NCBI RefSeq assembly: GCF_001562055.1
Contig: NZ_LLWE01000005.1
Coordinates: 62,001 to 126,000 of the forward strand
Length of the DNA stretch: 64,000 nucleotides
Direction of reading: 5' to 3'
Source: Polycladidibacter stylochi
GTDB taxonomy: Bacteria > Pseudomonadota > Alphaproteobacteria > Rhizobiales > Stappiaceae
The position numbers and the translations under genes are program-made. The notes under the pieces are model-generated. The model was not told the origin of the DNA. It was given only the letters and a program-made list of their open reading frames with translations, and ran no database searches. Each line of letters begins with the position of its first letter. Positions within the stretch are counted from its first letter, which is position 1. Below are positions 35,288-44,308 of this stretch, piece after piece.

Positions 35288-35783
35288 CAGTTTGCTACAG
35301 CCAGCTGGCGTTCCAATACGCCGCAAGCGGTTTGGTGTGTCGATTGCATGCTTGGATAGGTTTGAGCGTGTACTACTTATTAAGCGTGCTCATGAACCTG
35401 ATGCTGGCCTGTGGGCATTTCCTGGCGGAAAATGTGAGAGAGGCGAAAGCTTTTACCAAGCTGGACAGCGCGAACTTTATGAAGAAAGCGGTCTAAGAGC
35501 TGGCATGCTGCAAGAGCTCGAAGAGCTTCAATTCCTAACTGACCTTGAGCCAGGTGGACAACAATCAGCTCGCTCTTCACTATTAACTCTTCGCGTCTTT
35601 TATTGTTTAAACTTTACAGGCGAAGCCAAAGCCGCAAGCGATGCAGATGATTGTAAGTGGATATCGCTCAAAACAATAATAGATGATGAACAAGTGCGTG
35701 AACTTGAGAAAGAAGGGGTTGTTCTTGTTGGGGCTATACGAAATTGTGCCCATAAGCTTCATAGAGTACTCACCTGCATCTGA
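35271..35783 (+). CDS. NUDIX hydrolase
   Basis: A 170-residue NUDIX protein with a complete box, GGKCERGESFYQAGQREL followed by YEESGL (GX5EX7REUXEEXGU). FGVSIACLDRFERVLLIKRA at the start and DADDCKWISL after the box are usual. It hydrolyses a nucleoside diphosphate linked to some moiety, possibly oxidised nucleotides or NADH; the sequence does not decide. I place the start at ATG 35271, inside the previous gene; ATG 35202 would add 23 residues. Translation is probably coupled. Confidence 0.85.
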   Translation: MHCSPDSLLQPAGVPIRRKRFGVSIACLDRFERVLLIKRAHEPDAGLWAFPGGKCERGESFYQAGQRELYEESGLRAGMLQELEELQFLTDLEPGGQQSARSSLLTLRVFYCLNFTGEAKAASDADDCKWISLKTIIDDEQVRELEKEGVVLVGAIRNCAHKLHRVLTCI

Positions 35784-35889
35784 CATTTTGGTATTTATCA
35801 ATCGTTTCCATATAAGAAAAAAACTGGTCGTAGCAAGATTATACAGCCATCAGCATGGTTTAAGGGTGGCCTTTTAGGGGTAGACACAT

Positions 35890-36417
35890 ATGAGAAGTCA
35901 CCAACTGTTTTCACAAAGGTTAGATGTGGTTTGCAGCACCTCATGTCGTCTTAGGCTCGCCAAGCTGGTTTTGAGCTGTTTGATGGCTATATTTTTTACG
36001 GTCAACTTAGCCAGCAGTGCTCCAGTTCAAGAGAATAGCGAAGCAAAACCCGCTACTCAAACGCAAGCTCCCGAGAATAATAGCCCTGTTGAACCTCCCG
36101 AATTGAAGAACTCACCTTATGAGCCGCAGCTCATGCGTCTTGCGGAAATAATGGGTGCATTACATTACCTGCGCCCGTTATGTGGCTATAAAGCGGAAGC
36201 GGATGAATGGCGAGGAAGAATGCAGGCGCTTTTAGATATGGAGGTGAAGAATGAACTGCGGCGGCGGCGGCTGGTTGAACGGTTTAACCAAAGCTATCGT
36301 GGATACGCCAGTGTTTATTCCCAGTGTACCGACTCTGCAAAAGCCGCAACCAAACGGTACATTCGCGAAGGTTATGAAACCAGCCACCTGATTTTAGGTA
36401 AGTACAGCCGAAAATAA
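35890..36417 (+). CDS. TIGR02301-family secreted protein
   Basis: A 175-residue exported protein: a long basic start, a hydrophobic signal segment (about 25-43, ending SSAP) and a Pro/Glu/Gln-rich linker, then the TIGR02301 domain (PQLMRLAEIMGALHYLRPLC, RFNQSYRGYASVYSQC, RYIREGYETSHL). The family is largely confined to alphaproteobacteria and has no known function. Two conserved Cys may form a disulfide in the periplasm. It follows the NUDIX gene, a neighbourhood I recall from Rhizobiales. Confidence 0.85.
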   Translation: MRSHQLFSQRLDVVCSTSCRLRLAKLVLSCLMAIFFTVNLASSAPVQENSEAKPATQTQAPENNSPVEPPELKNSPYEPQLMRLAEIMGALHYLRPLCGYKAEADEWRGRMQALLDMEVKNELRRRRLVERFNQSYRGYASVYSQCTDSAKAATKRYIREGYETSHLILGKYSRK

Positions 36418-36644
36418 CCCAATTGTTTTTTATACTCGTTTTCCACAGTTTGAATGTAGATGACCCTTGTATAACCGTAGTTTCGGGCTGCTGTTAACCA
36501 TAAACTATAGAAGTTCTGGACGAGCTTAACAATTCTTTTACCCAAGGGCCCTTGCTCTCCTTTGCCGTGTTAACGTTGAGCCAACAACCATGGAATCAAA
36601 TGCGCTTTACAATGCGCCTTGTTGGCAAAGGACGACTGCCTAGT

Positions 36645-36929
36645 ATGATCAAAGATCAATTCACCCCATCTGGATTGGATGAAGAAGTTGAGGAAATTGA
36701 AGTTACTGATGCAGATATCAGAAGGCTTGCTCTAGGCTTTATCCAAGAAGCATTTGAAGAAGGTATGTCTCACGGGCTTGATTCTGCAGCTCTTTCTCAT
36801 GCCGCCCTTTTCACGGCAATGATGGATCTGGTCACTCAGTTTGGAGAGGAAGCCGTAACCAAATTTGCCGAAGAGCTCCCCATGCGGGTACAACGTGGTG
36901 ACTATTCTATCGAGCGCTGCGTCCACTAG
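36645..36929 (+). CDS. Small conserved helical protein of unknown function
   Basis: A 94-residue acidic protein with EVTDADIRRLALGFIQEAFE, GLDSAALSHAALFTAMMDLV and GEEAVTKFAEELPMRVQRGD, three predicted helices and no membrane segment. I recall similar short proteins beside TIGR02301 genes but no function. ATG 36645 is the most family-like start; the frame is open to TTG 36552. The ribosome site is weak (AAAGGA 12 bases off). A terminator follows. Confidence 0.6.
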   Translation: MIKDQFTPSGLDEEVEEIEVTDADIRRLALGFIQEAFEEGMSHGLDSAALSHAALFTAMMDLVTQFGEEAVTKFAEELPMRVQRGDYSIERCVH

Positions 36930-36970
36930 TGCGGCAAGTTATTAACGTGTGTTGCCCTATTAATTTTCAA

Positions 36971-37012
36971 GAGACTCAAATCCATTGAATGTTATTTTGA
37001 GTCTCTTACTTT
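36971..37012 (+). terminator. Terminator between convergent genes
   Basis: GAGACTCAAA (36971-36980) pairs with TTTGAGTCTC (36996-37005), followed by TTACTTT. It probably also serves the leftward lysE-type gene in reverse. Confidence 0.7.
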
Positions 37013-37047
37013 ACGCCTGCTTTATTGTGATTCTACGCAATGCTTGC

Positions 37048-37728
37048 TTAGCCTAGAGTTTCCAAGCCCGCTTCAAAGTAATCTGCTGGCCAAAAACCCA
37101 AGAGCGTTGCCGCAACCTTCACAAGTAAAAAGCCTCCAAAGCCTATCAAAATTATCGCTGCAATCCGGTTGATCCAGTCTAGAGTACTGTCATTTACCCG
37201 GTGGCGAATTAGCTTTGAAACAAGCATTGATATACTTGCCCACCACAGCAAAGCACCTATAATTACACCAGTTACTAATGTGAGTGCAGCTAGATAGTCT
37301 TTATGATCGGGCGCAAGGTGCCCAAGAGAGCCAAAGATAGCTACAAAGCCCAAAATAGCACCCGGGTTCGTTACAGTCATAGCAAAAGCGGCAAAAAAGC
37401 CTTTGATGATTGAAGTTCCCGAATTTTGGGCCTGCGATAAATGTAAATGCACGCGTAATGTATTAATCCCGTAGAACAGCAACAAAAGTCCGCCACATAA
37501 TTGTATTGCTAAGCTATAGCTTTTGATAAACTCGGCAATTGCAGTTACTCCCAAAGCTGCAGCCAAAGCAAACAGCGCATCGGCCGTAACAGCCCCTAAT
37601 CCAGCAAGAAAACCAGGAATGAAACCCCGATTAACAGCCCGACGAATTGCCATAACATTTACTGGCCCAACCGGTGCAGATGTAACCAGACCAATAATAA
37701 AACCAGTCATAATCAGTTCAAAATTCAT
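37048..37728 (-). CDS. LysE-family amino-acid/metabolite exporter
   Basis: A 226-residue inner-membrane protein with about six predicted helices. GLVTSAPVGPVNVMAIRRA is the LysE/RhtB signature, with TNPGAILGF in the middle. The family exports amino acids or related compounds; the substrate is not known. ATG 37728 is preferred over TTG 37752; neither has a strong ribosome site. Monocistronic. Confidence 0.85.
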   Translation of the reverse strand: MNFELIMTGFIIGLVTSAPVGPVNVMAIRRAVNRGFIPGFLAGLGAVTADALFALAAALGVTAIAEFIKSYSLAIQLCGGLLLLFYGINTLRVHLHLSQAQNSGTSIIKGFFAAFAMTVTNPGAILGFVAIFGSLGHLAPDHKDYLAALTLVTGVIIGALLWWASISMLVSKLIRHRVNDSTLDWINRIAAIILIGFGGFLLVKVAATLLGFWPADYFEAGLETLG

Positions 37729-38033
37729 TTCAACAAGGCCACTTGTGTCCAATTACTCTATTCGTAGGCTGCTTATAATATCTCGTGTTAGCACTTAGCA
37801 ATCTCCTATAGATATTTTACAGAGAAAGTAAGTTGAGATACATCATATTCATTTGAATTTTATGGTGTTTTACCTAAATTAAGTTGCATTAATTTAACGA
37901 TACACTGCAATTCGAATCTGAGCTGTGCATAGGCCCAACTATCCCCAGCCTTCGTGTGGCTATGCTCTTCTTTTAGTGTGGTCATTTGCTAGACTGGAAT
38001 CAGTATTTACATCAATTTTTTGGAGCTGGTTTT

Positions 38034-38687
38034 ATGAACGCACGCCTCTTGCTTATCGGTTTCATTTTTATTTTCAGCTCCTGCGTGGCTCATGCTGCCG
38101 TCACCAAGACCCAATCCATTCGTATCACGCCACCTAATGATGGTAGTACCCAAATAAATATTGGCGATAACAACGAGAGTAATACGGACTTTGAAGAGGG
38201 TATAGCGCCTACACCACAGGTGATCCCTGAAGTTTTATACGACTTAGACCAACTGCCGGCTCCTGTTGCCGCTTTACGCAATAAACTAATTGCCGTTGCG
38301 CGCTCGGGTGATATGGATGCATTGCGGCCGTTGTTTCAAGCCCAAAAAACACCGCCGCAGGTTGCATATGGTGACGTCTATGATCCGGTTGATTACCTAA
38401 AAGAAAGCTCCGGAGATGGCGAAGGGCGTGAACTGCTGGCCATCATGCTTGATACACTTGATAGTGGTTATGTTCGTGTATCCGAACCTGGTAAACCCGT
38501 AGTATTCGTTTGGCCTTATCATGCGCGCTTTCCTCTGACAAAGCTCAATAGCAAGCAGACAGTGGAAATGTACCGCATTATTACCGCGGCTGATTTTTAC
38601 GAGATGCAGGATTATGGAATGTGGACCTTCTACCACATAGCAATCGCTGAAGATGGAACGCTAAGAGAGTTCATTGCAGGTGACTGA
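38034..38687 (+). CDS. Secreted conserved protein of unknown function
   Basis: A 217-residue exported protein: signal peptide over residues 1-20 (LLLIGFIFIFSSCVAHA), a polar Asn/Asp-rich linker, then a conserved domain with LPAPVAALRNKLIAVARSGD, YLKESSGDGEGRELLAIML and PLTKLNSKQTVEMYRIIT. The Cys at 16 is followed by VAHA, not a clear lipobox, so a soluble periplasmic protein is more likely. I do not know its function. GGAG lies 9 bases before ATG 38034; ATG 37986 would add 16 residues before the signal peptide. Confidence 0.72.
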   Translation: MNARLLLIGFIFIFSSCVAHAAVTKTQSIRITPPNDGSTQINIGDNNESNTDFEEGIAPTPQVIPEVLYDLDQLPAPVAALRNKLIAVARSGDMDALRPLFQAQKTPPQVAYGDVYDPVDYLKESSGDGEGRELLAIMLDTLDSGYVRVSEPGKPVVFVWPYHARFPLTKLNSKQTVEMYRIITAADFYEMQDYGMWTFYHIAIAEDGTLREFIAGD

Positions 38688-38697
38688 TGCTTAAAGC

Positions 38698-39369
38698 TCA
38701 TTCATAGGAGAGCAGGCGCGGCATTTTAAGCTGCGCCTTCCAAGCATAACCACGATAAAGGCTTTGAAAGGCCAGTTCCCCCTCTGTTTGCCCGCGTAAA
38801 TATAACAGGTCATCTTGTAAGTCTGCTCTGGGTTCAACATGGAATTTATGTAACCAACGAAATAGTAGCGAACGGAATACTTTTGGTAACTCTTCTTGCT
38901 GACCAAAGTCCACCAGATGTAAAGCACCACCTGGTTTGACCAGTTTCGTCGCATTTTCAAGGGCGCGTTTCCAAGGGGGAATCATTGATAGTGAGTAAGA
39001 AAAAAAGACACGATCAAATGCATCCACGCCAAAGACATCAAAGCAGTTACAGTTAGTCGCATCTGCTTTGGCTAAATGTATTCTATGGGATAAGTTTGCA
39101 CGTTGGATTTGCTCCTCAGCCTTTTCGAGCATTGCCTCGGATATGTCTAATCCATAAAAAATTGCATTGGGGTACTTTCTAGATGCAGCAATCAAATTCC
39201 GACCAGTGCCGCAGCCCAGTTCAAGCGCTGTACCACCATTTGGCACTTCCAGTTCGTTAATGAGTTGATCGCGGCCTAATAAATAGTACTTTCGCGTTAT
39301 ATCGTATATATGGCGTTGATGACGATAAATTGAATCCATTAGTCGGTCGGATGTCATAGGTTGCAACAT
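38698..39369 (-). CDS. btaB: BtaB-like betaine-lipid N-methyltransferase
   Basis: A 223-residue SAM methyltransferase (ALELGCGTGRNLIAASRKYP; HLVDFGQQEELP). Directly upstream is btaA, and the pair matches the two-gene pathway to diacylglyceryl-N,N,N-trimethylhomoserine (DGTS), in which BtaB adds three methyl groups to the homoserine lipid. The N-terminus (YRHQRHIYDITRKYYLLGRD) is typical of BtaB. The gap to btaA is 78 bases. The call leans on context, because UbiE-like enzymes look similar. Confidence 0.85.
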   Translation of the reverse strand: MLQPMTSDRLMDSIYRHQRHIYDITRKYYLLGRDQLINELEVPNGGTALELGCGTGRNLIAASRKYPNAIFYGLDISEAMLEKAEEQIQRANLSHRIHLAKADATNCNCFDVFGVDAFDRVFFSYSLSMIPPWKRALENATKLVKPGGALHLVDFGQQEELPKVFRSLLFRWLHKFHVEPRADLQDDLLYLRGQTEGELAFQSLYRGYAWKAQLKMPRLLSYE

Positions 39370-39447
39370 TAACTGGTCTCGTATTTAAAAAATTGCTGCG
39401 CAAACGATTCTTAATAATCAGAGAAAAGATACCTATAAATTCATATA

Positions 39448-40698
39448 TCACTGTCGCGTGTAAATATGAAATCCTCCATATATTGCAGAGCGATCTTCTG
39501 CATTTAACTTTTGACTTTCTTCTTCCTCATAATTCCAGCAGGCCAGTATATCTGGTGACAAGCGCCCTGGAAGAATGCTATGAACACCTGCTGTACGAAA
39601 GATAACCCGCCCTCCCTTATGGGCTGTTCGGCTCATTTCCGCCCATAAGTCGTTTAGCTGTTCATCCGTCATCCAGTCTTGAGCATCTAAAAGTACAAAG
39701 CCATGCATGCTTTGATCGGCTTCCTCAACCAGTTGCTCTTTAAAATTCTTATGTCGGATTTGCACACGGCCAACGCGAGATTTTATTTCTTCATAATGGC
39801 TTTGTGATAGGTACGGTGGCAGCGGACCAGAACTTCCTCTTGCCTCTTTTGGTGAGGCTGGCGCGTAGCCACGAGAGAATGCCTGCCAAGCAAAGTAGTT
39901 GTCGCTCATTGAGAAGCCACAGGCGAGTTTTTCCAGCCGTCCTTTTAGCACCACAGCCATATCCCCGCCTCCAGAGGCAGCTAGCTCTTCATATTGAGCC
40001 GGAGGAATGCCAAGACCGTAGAGCGACATTTTTTTACTTGTTGCCCAGCGGATCAGTCTTTTATCAAAAAGCGGGGCAATAGTCCGGTCAAAAATCGTTC
40101 TTTGCTCATCCAGAGTTTTTGCTTTGACGACTTCATTGAGGTTAACACCGTAAAACTTGGCAATCTTATGCGTTAAACCAATAAAGTAACCTAGTAAGCC
40201 GTGGTGATATAAGTCGCGGGAAAAAAGCGTTATACGTCGGCGCCCTGTCCAATCCCGGCTTTCCCAGTAGTGACGTGTTTCCTTATCGAGCTTATCTTTT
40301 AAATACAGGTGATAAGCTTCAACATTGGCTTTCTCGTGGGCTTCACCGAAGAAGCGATAGAAAGTGCTATAATCGGGTAAGTGTTTGATGGCTGCCAGCT
40401 TTAAATGATTCAGCGCGACATGCGCCCTATTTAAATCTACAGCTATAATTTGCTCCGGGTTTGCTGTTAGGTATGACAGCACATTACAGCCACCTGATGC
40501 TATTGTGATTATTCTTGAATCAGGTTTTAGTTGTAGGGCTTTCATATCAACTTGGGGGTCCTCCCATATTTGTGGGTAGACCATTCCTTTAAATGCAAAC
40601 GTAAACGCTCGCTCCAATAGACCACTTGATGTTTTAATTGAGGAGCGGTGTACCGCTTGGCTCAAATTCTTTTTGGATTGCTTTAAAGGCGTCGACAC
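39448..40698 (-). CDS. btaA: BtaA, SAM:diacylglycerol 3-amino-3-carboxypropyltransferase
   Basis: A 416-residue DUF3419 protein. It moves the 3-amino-3-carboxypropyl group of SAM onto diacylglycerol, the first step to the betaine lipid DGTS, a phosphorus-free substitute for phosphatidylcholine. Markers: YPQIWEDPQVDMKALQL, ITIASGGCNVLSYL (SAM site), IAVDLNRAHVAL, and near the end VIFRTAG. Start is GTG 40698 with GGAG upstream. A PHO-box-like element lies 59-76 bases before the start, in keeping with induction by phosphate starvation in Rhizobiales. Confidence 0.92.
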   Translation of the reverse strand: MSTPLKQSKKNLSQAVHRSSIKTSSGLLERAFTFAFKGMVYPQIWEDPQVDMKALQLKPDSRIITIASGGCNVLSYLTANPEQIIAVDLNRAHVALNHLKLAAIKHLPDYSTFYRFFGEAHEKANVEAYHLYLKDKLDKETRHYWESRDWTGRRRITLFSRDLYHHGLLGYFIGLTHKIAKFYGVNLNEVVKAKTLDEQRTIFDRTIAPLFDKRLIRWATSKKMSLYGLGIPPAQYEELAASGGGDMAVVLKGRLEKLACGFSMSDNYFAWQAFSRGYAPASPKEARGSSGPLPPYLSQSHYEEIKSRVGRVQIRHKNFKEQLVEEADQSMHGFVLLDAQDWMTDEQLNDLWAEMSRTAHKGGRVIFRTAGVHSILPGRLSPDILACWNYEEEESQKLNAEDRSAIYGGFHIYTRQ

Positions 40699-40756
40699 AA
40701 CCTGCTCCAGAATCTATACCCGGTTAAATATTGGAGCAGAGACCTAATTGACGCAG

Positions 40757-40774
40757 ACGACATACGTATGACAT
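40757..40774 (-). promoter_or_regulatory. PHO-box-like element upstream of btaA
   Basis: On the minus strand two 7-base repeats, ATGTCAT and ATGTCGT, are separated by 4 bases. The PhoB consensus is CTGTCAT-N4-CTGTCAT: 11 of 14 repeat positions agree and the spacing is exact. Distance to btaA is right for an activator site replacing a -35 element. Confidence 0.6.
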
Positions 40775-41022
40775 TCAACGCGAACCTAATAAAAATAACG
40801 CTCAGATCAATTTTTAAGTTAGGCTGCTAAATATAATCTCTATAATTACATCATACTTAGATCAATTTTCTATTTAAGGTACCTGAGCTCGCGTTGTTAT
40901 TATACATTGATATGTGTTTGACTATAAAACAATCTTGCTGTTTACGGGTACTTTATGTAGAAGCGCGACACACTGTATTCTAGTCGTTCCTAGCCTTCCT
41001 ATCGGTTTCATTGGAGTTTATC

Positions 41023-41907
41023 ATGTCCCACATGCATATTGCGAAATTGACTTCCCGTTCTGTGGTAAGCATTTGCGGTGATGATGCACTTGATTTTCTA
41101 CAGGGGCTTGTTAGCTGCGATGTCATGCCCGCTCAAGAAGCGGGCTTGGCTTATGGTGCTCTGCTTAGCCCGCAAGGAAAAATCGACTTCGATTTTTTCA
41201 TTCACGCATCAGATGAGAATACGGATCAAGCGCAAAAGTTATTCTTGGACTTACCATCGAGTACCCTTAGTTTGTTCTTGAAGAAAATGCGCCTTTACAA
41301 ACTACGTGCCAACATCACCATTGAACATTGCCCTGACCTGTTTTGTTTTGCGGCTTGGAATGATGAGCAAACGAGCACGTATGATGAGCTTGGCTTTACC
41401 ACTGACCCGCGTTTACCAGAAATGGGAGGAAGGCGCATTGGCCCATTGAATGCGGTTGCTACCAATGCAGAAGAACAAGATTACCATGCCCATCGTATTT
41501 CTCATTGTGTCGCCGAGGGCGGACAAGATTATAATTTTGGTACCTTTTTCCCTTCAGACGTTGGAATGGATTTACAAAACGGCGTTAGCTACACAAAAGG
41601 ATGCTTTGTGGGTCAGGAAGTCGTTTCCCGTATGAAACACCGTGGCAGCAACCGACGTCGTTTGCTTGAAGTTGTTACGGCAACACCGCCACTCGCTCAA
41701 ATGGGGAGCGAAATACTCGCTGGCGAAAAGGCTGTAGCGGTACTGGGTTCTTCCTATCAAACCCAAGGTATCGCTATTGCTCGGCTTGACCGTGTTACTG
41801 AGGCATTGCAAAAAAAGCATAGCTTGCATGTCAACCACGTTTCAGTTGCCTTGAGAGTGCCTCATTGGGCAAACTATGATTTGGAAAGTACACTTAGTGA
41901 AAAGTGA
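41023..41907 (+). CDS. YgfZ/GcvT-domain folate-binding protein
   Basis: A 294-residue protein of the YgfZ/IBA57 family, which binds tetrahydrofolate and helps assemble or repair some iron-sulfur enzymes. The family motif is KGCFVGQEVVSRMKHRG near residue 197, with the conserved Cys; the N-terminal DALDFLQGLVSCDV and GALLSPQGKIDFDF are also typical. ATG 41023 follows TTGGAG at 6 bases; TTG 41011 in frame is less likely. It starts a rightward cluster with the HD and tyrosine-phosphatase genes. Confidence 0.9.
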   Translation: MSHMHIAKLTSRSVVSICGDDALDFLQGLVSCDVMPAQEAGLAYGALLSPQGKIDFDFFIHASDENTDQAQKLFLDLPSSTLSLFLKKMRLYKLRANITIEHCPDLFCFAAWNDEQTSTYDELGFTTDPRLPEMGGRRIGPLNAVATNAEEQDYHAHRISHCVAEGGQDYNFGTFFPSDVGMDLQNGVSYTKGCFVGQEVVSRMKHRGSNRRRLLEVVTATPPLAQMGSEILAGEKAVAVLGSSYQTQGIAIARLDRVTEALQKKHSLHVNHVSVALRVPHWANYDLESTLSEK

Positions 41908-41984
41908 TTGGACGCAGGGTCACTCATTGACGTTTAGTCACCTGTTAAAGAAAATTCAATTTATAGATTACAATCGAGAGCGTT

Positions 41985-42635
41985 ATGGCAGCAGACAGAA
42001 TAAACAGTCCTCCGCGTGTTTGGCAGCGTATGTTGTCTGGGCGGCGCTTAAACCTGTTAGACCCTTCACCGCTGGACATCGAAATCACCGATATTGCCCA
42101 GGGTTTGGCGCGTGTGGCACGCTGGAACGGCCAGACTCAAGGTACACATGCATTTTCTGTTGCCCAACATTGTGTTTTGGTTGAGCACATCGCCAAGCTA
42201 CTTGTTCCTGAGCTGGAAGCGCGATGGTGTTTGGCTATTTTGTTGCACGATGCTCCTGAATACGTCATTGGTGACATGATTTCCCCCTTCAAGAATGTGA
42301 TGGGCGGTAATTACAAGGTTGTTGAAACTGCGCTGCATCATGCCATTCATCGGGCTTTTGGCTTACCGCATTCACTCCCAAACAAAATCGACCGCTTAGC
42401 AAAACGTGCCGATATTATAAGCGCATATTTCGAGGCTACGTTACTGGCTGGATTTGATGAAAACGAAGCGAAGCAATTGTTTGGCGCTCCTAAAGAGCTG
42501 AGTGCAATACAGCAGGAAGAAATGAAGGGCTTGTTTATTTCGCAATCCACAGTAGATGCACAAAGAGCTTTTTTAAATAGATTTCATGCGCTCGCTGCCT
42601 GCAGCACATCTGACAAGATCACAAATGAAATTTAA
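41985..42635 (+). CDS. HD-domain hydrolase, YfbR-like
   Basis: A 216-residue HD-superfamily metal-dependent phosphohydrolase. Ligands: HAFSVAQHCVLV (first His), LLHDAPEYVIGD (the HD pair) and IDRLAKRADIISAYFE (final Asp region). The layout is that of YfbR-type 5'-deoxyribonucleotidases and related (p)ppGpp-like hydrolases. Likely substrates are nucleotides, not proved. It lies 77 bases after the YgfZ-type gene. Confidence 0.85.
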   Translation: MAADRINSPPRVWQRMLSGRRLNLLDPSPLDIEITDIAQGLARVARWNGQTQGTHAFSVAQHCVLVEHIAKLLVPELEARWCLAILLHDAPEYVIGDMISPFKNVMGGNYKVVETALHHAIHRAFGLPHSLPNKIDRLAKRADIISAYFEATLLAGFDENEAKQLFGAPKELSAIQQEEMKGLFISQSTVDAQRAFLNRFHALAACSTSDKITNEI

Positions 42636-42696
42636 CTCGAAAACATCAAGAAAACCCTTAGCGCCCTTAGCATGCAAAGCCAATTAAGAGTATCAA

Positions 42697-43200
42697 ATGA
42701 ATAAAATATGGGTTTGCCCGCAGCGACACCTTGTAAATACGTTAGAGCTATCGCAAGCATCCGCCGTTATCAGTCTCAGCTCACCCAAAAGTGAGATTAT
42801 AAGGCCCAAGCTTATATCTGGCGATAAGTTTTTGAGCATACAATTTCATGATATTTCGCAGGCGCGTGATGGCCTTGAGCTTGCCACGCGTGAGCAAATA
42901 GAAACACTCATTGACTTTGGCAGGGACCAACTTGCTGCTGGCTCTGTTGTTATTCATTGCTTTGCAGGCATTTCGCGTTCACCTGCAGCTGCATTTCTTT
43001 TAAAATGTTGCGTTTGCCCGTTTGAAACAGAAGAGTTTTGGGCTCTGCATATGAGATCTTTATGCAAGAAAGTTACCCCCAACAGACATGTGGTTGAACT
43101 GGCAGATCAAATATTGCAACGTGAAGGAAGAATGGTTAAAGCGATTGATGGCATTGGTCGCGGCGCTGACGCTTTTGAAGGCAACGTGTTTTGCCTGTAA
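42697..43200 (+). CDS. Protein-tyrosine-phosphatase-like protein
   Basis: A 167-residue dual-specificity-type phosphatase with the P-loop VIHCFAGISRSPAAAFLL (HCX5R) and an upstream general-acid candidate in FHDISQARDG. Cys and Arg of the P-loop are intact. The substrate may be a phosphoprotein or a phosphate ester. It lies between the HD and NadQ/NrtR-type genes, an order I recall from Rhizobiales. Confidence 0.82.
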   Translation: MNKIWVCPQRHLVNTLELSQASAVISLSSPKSEIIRPKLISGDKFLSIQFHDISQARDGLELATREQIETLIDFGRDQLAAGSVVIHCFAGISRSPAAAFLLKCCVCPFETEEFWALHMRSLCKKVTPNRHVVELADQILQREGRMVKAIDGIGRGADAFEGNVFCL

Positions 43201-43245
43201 TGATTGGCTGTTATAGTTATAATCTCGGTAATGCAGGACTAACCC

Positions 43246-44268
43246 ATGATAACCACATGTCAGGACACCATAGAAATAGAGATGGCACCTGAACAAACGC
43301 CCTCAATTGAAATTGCGTTGAATGCGGTTATCGTTTCCGTTGTTGATTCCACGCCTTATGTGCTGACACTTCCAGACTTAAAGGGGCGGCCAACTATGGA
43401 TAGCCTGCCCTCCGGTCCTTTTAACCCTCTGCGGCATCGAACATTCGAGATTGGGCTGCGTGAGTTTGTGCACGCGCAAACCGCATTACCACTTGGTTAT
43501 GTGGAGCAGCTTTATACGTTTGGTGACAGAGGGCGTTACACCAAAAAAGAAGCCGATGAGCCACATGTCATTTCTGTCGGGTATCTTGCTTTGACACGGC
43601 AAACACCGGAATCGCAACAGATGCTTGATCAGCTTGGTGCAAAATGGCGTCCTTGGTATAGCTTCTTTCCGTGGGAAGACTGGCGCGAGGGAAAACCGGA
43701 GATCCTCCAAAACCACATAGATCCGCTTTTAAACCAGCTTTGTCGTGATACAAAAACTTCAAATACCGGTGTTAGCGGTTTCAAGCTGAAAGACAGGTAC
43801 CAACTGTCGTTTGGCGCCGGTGCACTGGATTGGGACGAAGAACGGGTTCTAGACCGTTATGAACTCATGTATGCGCTTGGCGTCGTTCCTGAATCATTGC
43901 GCGATGGCCGCACCAGCTTGTCATCACAAGACCATGTTCGTTTTGGCTGCGGCCTACAATTCGACCATAGGCGGATTTTAGCAACGGCACTTTCGCGGTT
44001 ACGTGCAAAACTCAAATATCGACCGGTTATTTTTGAGTTAATGCCAGACGAGTTTACTCTCACTGACCTGCAAAGAACCGTCGAAGCTATTTCAGGCCAT
44101 CACCTACACAAGCAAAATTTCCGCCGACTTGTTGAAGTTGGACAATTGGTTGAACCCACCGGAGGCACATCAACGGCCACTGGTGGCCGCCCAGCCGCCC
44201 TTTATCGCTTTCGTCGGGATATATTGAAAGAGCGCCCCGCTCCAGGATTACGCGTAAGTCGGAATTAA
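43246..44268 (+). CDS. NadQ/NrtR-type NUDIX-related transcriptional regulator
   Basis: A 340-residue protein: a NUDIX-like sensor domain over about residues 20-200 (IALNAVIVSVVDSTPYVLTL, YVEQLYTFGDRGRYTKK, GYLALTR) without a catalytic NUDIX box, then a winged-helix DNA-binding domain over about 220-330 (FELMPDEFTLTDLQRTVEAI, HKQNFRRLVEVGQLVEPTG, GRPAALYRF). In bacteria such proteins repress NAD-synthesis genes in response to NAD-related metabolites. The likely target, nadABC, lies 4.7 kb away behind two palindromic sites. ATG 43246 has AGGAC upstream. No matching site precedes this gene itself. Confidence 0.85.
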   Translation: MITTCQDTIEIEMAPEQTPSIEIALNAVIVSVVDSTPYVLTLPDLKGRPTMDSLPSGPFNPLRHRTFEIGLREFVHAQTALPLGYVEQLYTFGDRGRYTKKEADEPHVISVGYLALTRQTPESQQMLDQLGAKWRPWYSFFPWEDWREGKPEILQNHIDPLLNQLCRDTKTSNTGVSGFKLKDRYQLSFGAGALDWDEERVLDRYELMYALGVVPESLRDGRTSLSSQDHVRFGCGLQFDHRRILATALSRLRAKLKYRPVIFELMPDEFTLTDLQRTVEAISGHHLHKQNFRRLVEVGQLVEPTGGTSTATGGRPAALYRFRRDILKERPAPGLRVSRN

Positions 44269-44308
44269 ATTTCGGCCCCTTAAGGCGCACATTGAAATAC
44301 GATAGCGC

